The position numbers were made by a program, and so were the translations under genes. This document shows, in pieces, positions 4,431 to 6,431 of a stretch of 6,431 nt of DNA. The DNA lies in assembly GCA_036518955.1 (NCBI GenBank), contig DATDMG010000358.1, positions 1 to 6,431 on the forward strand, read 5' to 3'. The notes below the pieces were generated by a model. It saw nothing but the letters and a program-made list of their open reading frames with translations. It was not told where the DNA came from and made no database searches. Source of the stretch: DATDMG01 sp036518955. GTDB lineage: Bacteria > Actinomycetota > Actinomycetes > Actinomycetales > Kineosporiaceae. Position 1 is the stretch's first letter. Each line of letters begins with the position of its first letter.

Positions 4431-6431
4431 TCAGGCCTCCTCACCTGCAGCGGCCGGCTTGGACGGCGCACCGGCCGGCTCGATCGGCGGGGTGTCCAGC
4501 AGGGCCGACTTCATCGCCCCCTCGAACGTGAGGTGCGCCTGCTCGGTGCCCTCGTCGACGACGTCCACCGCGACGATCTGGCCGGGCCGCAGCCGGCCGT
4601 AGAGGATCTCCTCGGAGAGGGTGTCCTCGATCTCGCGCTGGATCGTGCGGCGCAGCGGTCGCGCACCCAGGACCGGGTCGTACCCCTTGCGGGCCACGTA
4701 GTTCTTCGCGGCCGCGGTCAGCACGATCCCCATGTCCTTGTCCTTCAACCGCTCGTCCACCTTCGCGATCATCAGGTCGACGATCTCGACGATCTCGTCC
4801 TGGGACAGCTGCGGGAACACGATCGTGTCATCCACCCGGTTGAGGAACTCCGGCCGGAAGTGCTGCTTGAGCTCGTCGTTGACCTTGTTCTTCATCCGCT
4901 CGTACCCGGTCTTGGTGTCCCCACCCATCTGGAACCCGATCTGCACGCCCTTGGCGATGTCCCGGGTACCCAGGTTGGTCGTCATGATGATCACGGTGTT
5001 CTTGAAGTCGACCACCCGACCCTGGCTGTCGGTCAACCGACCGTCCTCGAGGATCTGCAACAGGCTGTTGAAGATGTCCGCGTGGGCCTTCTCCACCTCA
5101 TCGAACAACACCACCGAGAACGGCTTGCGGCGGACCTTCTCGGTCAGCTGCCCGCCCTCCTCGTACCCGACATAACCGGGCGGAGACCCGAACAACCGCG
5201 ATACCGTGTGCTTTTCGGAGAACTCGGACATATCGAGCTGGATCAACGCGTCCTCGTCACCGAACAGGAACTCCGCCAATGCCTTGGCCAGCTCGGTCTT
5301 GCCCACTCCGGTCGGACCGGCGAAGATGAACGACCCACCCGGACGCTTCGGGTCCTTCAACCCCGCCCTCGTCCGCCGGATCGCCTGCGACAACGCCTTG
5401 ATCGCGTCGTGCTGCCCGACGATCCGCTTGTGCAGCTCGTCCTCCATCCGCAGCAACCGCGAGGACTCCTCCTCGGTGAGCTTGAACACCGGGATCCCGG
5501 TCGCCGTGGCCAGCACCTCGGCGATCAGCTCCTCGTCGACCTCGGCGACGACGTCCATGTCGCCGGCCTTCCACTGCTTCTCCCGCTCCGCCTTGGCCGC
5601 CAGCAGCTTCTTCTCGGTGTCCCGCAAGGCCGCGGCCTTCTCGAAGTCCTGCGCATCGATCGCAGATTCCTTCTCCCGCCGGGTCTGCGCGATCTTCTCG
5701 TCGAACTCCCGCAGATCCGGCGGAGCCGTCATCCGACGGATCCGCAACCGCGCGCCCGCCTCGTCGATCAGATCGATCGCCTTGTCCGGCAGGAATCGAT
5801 CGTTCACGTACCGATCCGCCAACGTCGCCGCGGCGACCAACGCGGCATCCGTGATCGATACCCGATGGTGCGCCTCGTACCGATCCCGCAGACCCTTCAA
5901 GATCTCAATTGTGTGCGACAGCGTCGGCTCCTGCACCTGGATCGGCTGGAAACGCCGCTCCAACGCCGGATCCTTCTCCAGATGCTTGCGGTACTCATCA
6001 AGCGTGGTCGCACCGATCGTCTGCAACTCACCCCGCGCCAACATCGGCTTCAGAATGCTCGCCGCATCGATCGCGCCCTCCGCCGCCCCCGCACCGACCA
6101 GCGTGTGCAACTCGTCGATGAACAAGATGATGTCCCCGCGGGTACGGATCTCCTTCAGAACCTTCTTCAACCGCTCTTCGAAATCACCCCGGTAGCGCGA
6201 CCCCGCCACCAAGGCACCCAGGTCCAAGCTGTACAGCTGCTTGTCCTTCAGCGTCTCGGGCACCTCGCCCCGCACGATCGCCTGGGACAGGCCCTCCACC
6301 ACTGCCGTCTTGCCCACCCCAGGCTCACCGATCAGGACCGGGTTGTTCTTGGTCCTGCGGGACAGGACCTGCATCACCCGCTCGATCTCCTTCTCCCGCC
6401 CGATCACGGGATCGAGCTTGCCCTCCCGCGC
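4431..6431 (-). CDS. clpC: ATP-dependent Clp protease ATP-binding subunit ClpC (5' end cut by window edge)
   Basis: ClpC is a hexameric AAA+ unfoldase that feeds substrates to the ClpP protease in the cytoplasm. The visible 666 residues, numbered from the right edge, begin AREGKLDPVIGR, the start of the first AAA+ ring, and the frame is open to the edge. The N-terminal adaptor-binding repeat domain is outside. D1 has Walker A GEPGVGKT (35-42), pore segment RYRGDFEER (79-87) and Walker B LFIDE (103-107). A middle region with a UVR-like motif (about 244-276, AIDAQDFEKAAALRD) marks ClpC rather than ClpA or ClpB. D2 has Walker A GPTGVGKT (372-379), pore loop GYVGYEEGG (419-427), Walker B VVLFDE (440-445), sensor Asn486, arginine finger Arg532 and sensor-2 GARPL (589-593). 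An IGF tripeptide (498-500) in the right place is the ClpP-docking loop, so this is a protease partner and not a stand-alone chaperone. The tail is Pro/Ala-rich. GC content looks lower than in the neighbouring genes. Confidence 0.97.
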   Translation of the reverse strand, partial: AREGKLDPVIGREKEIERVMQVLSRRTKNNPVLIGEPGVGKTAVVEGLSQAIVRGEVPETLKDKQLYSLDLGALVAGSRYRGDFEERLKKVLKEIRTRGDIILFIDELHTLVGAGAAEGAIDAASILKPMLARGELQTIGATTLDEYRKHLEKDPALERRFQPIQVQEPTLSHTIEILKGLRDRYEAHHRVSITDAALVAAATLADRYVNDRFLPDKAIDLIDEAGARLRIRRMTAPPDLREFDEKIAQTRREKESAIDAQDFEKAAALRDTEKKLLAAKAEREKQWKAGDMDVVAEVDEELIAEVLATATGIPVFKLTEEESSRLLRMEDELHKRIVGQHDAIKALSQAIRRTRAGLKDPKRPGGSFIFAGPTGVGKTELAKALAEFLFGDEDALIQLDMSEFSEKHTVSRLFGSPPGYVGYEEGGQLTEKVRRKPFSVVLFDEVEKAHADIFNSLLQILEDGRLTDSQGRVVDFKNTVIIMTTNLGTRDIAKGVQIGFQMGGDTKTGYERMKNKVNDELKQHFRPEFLNRVDDTIVFPQLSQDEIVEIVDLMIAKVDERLKDKDMGIVLTAAAKNYVARKGYDPVLGARPLRRTIQREIEDTLSEEILYGRLRPGQIVAVDVVDEGTEQAHLTFEGAMKSALLDTPPIEPAGAPSKPAAAGEEA

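Noticed and set aside
3587..4531. Plus-strand open frame spanning dhaK and the clpC terminator
   Set aside because: It is antisense to well-supported genes, runs through the hairpin, and is His/Arg/Pro-rich with no domain.
5755..5830. Cluster of GATC sites in clpC
   Set aside because: It follows from Asp-Leu-Ile-Asp and similar codon pairs (GAT followed by C-starting codons) in a conserved part of ClpC. There is no sign of an origin or regulatory role.
5206..6195. Open frame of 329 codons on the plus strand, antisense to clpC
   Set aside because: Its Ser/Arg-rich translation matches no family I recognise, and the opposite strand carries full ClpC motifs throughout.
1..6431. CRISPR array, tRNA or rRNA gene, insertion sequence, attachment site or prophage remains
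   Set aside because: No regularly spaced repeats, cloverleaf, transposase or integrase motifs, or flanking direct repeats were seen on either strand.

Overview
The window looks like chromosomal DNA from a high-GC actinobacterium. Codon third positions are strongly G/C, GTG starts are common, and both edge genes are of actinobacterial type: a MutY with a C-terminal winged-helix-like tail instead of a MutT-like domain, and a ClpC with a UVR-type middle region. I cannot name the genus from the sequence.

Layout: (i) 2-601, plus strand, the C-terminal two thirds of mutY, cut by the left edge. (ii) 641-3232, plus strand, a tight three-gene ABC transporter operon: two different six-helix permeases of the ABC2_membrane_6 (DUF990) type and one ATPase, with overlapping stop and start codons. 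(iii) 3251-4240, minus strand, a complete dhaK (dihydroxyacetone-binding kinase subunit), converging on the ABC operon with an 18-base gap. (iv) 4241-4430, intergenic, holding a perfect 17-bp hairpin that serves as the clpC terminator, then a leader for dhaK. (v) 4431-6431, minus strand, clpC, running off the right edge without its N-terminal domain.

The ABC genes should form one exporter: two permeases as a heterodimer and two copies of the ATPase, substrate unknown. DhaK normally needs DhaL (ADP subunit) and a phosphate donor such as DhaM; neither is encoded here, so DhaK must find a partner elsewhere or has lost or changed its role. mutY and clpC are housekeeping genes that also lie close together, in the same converging orientation, in Mycobacterium tuberculosis. 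The ABC operon and dhaK therefore look like variable cargo between two conserved anchors.

Nothing here is clearly a new defence, mobile or RNA system. The points most worth checking are the orphan dhaK, the uncharacterised exporter, and the convergent junction between them.
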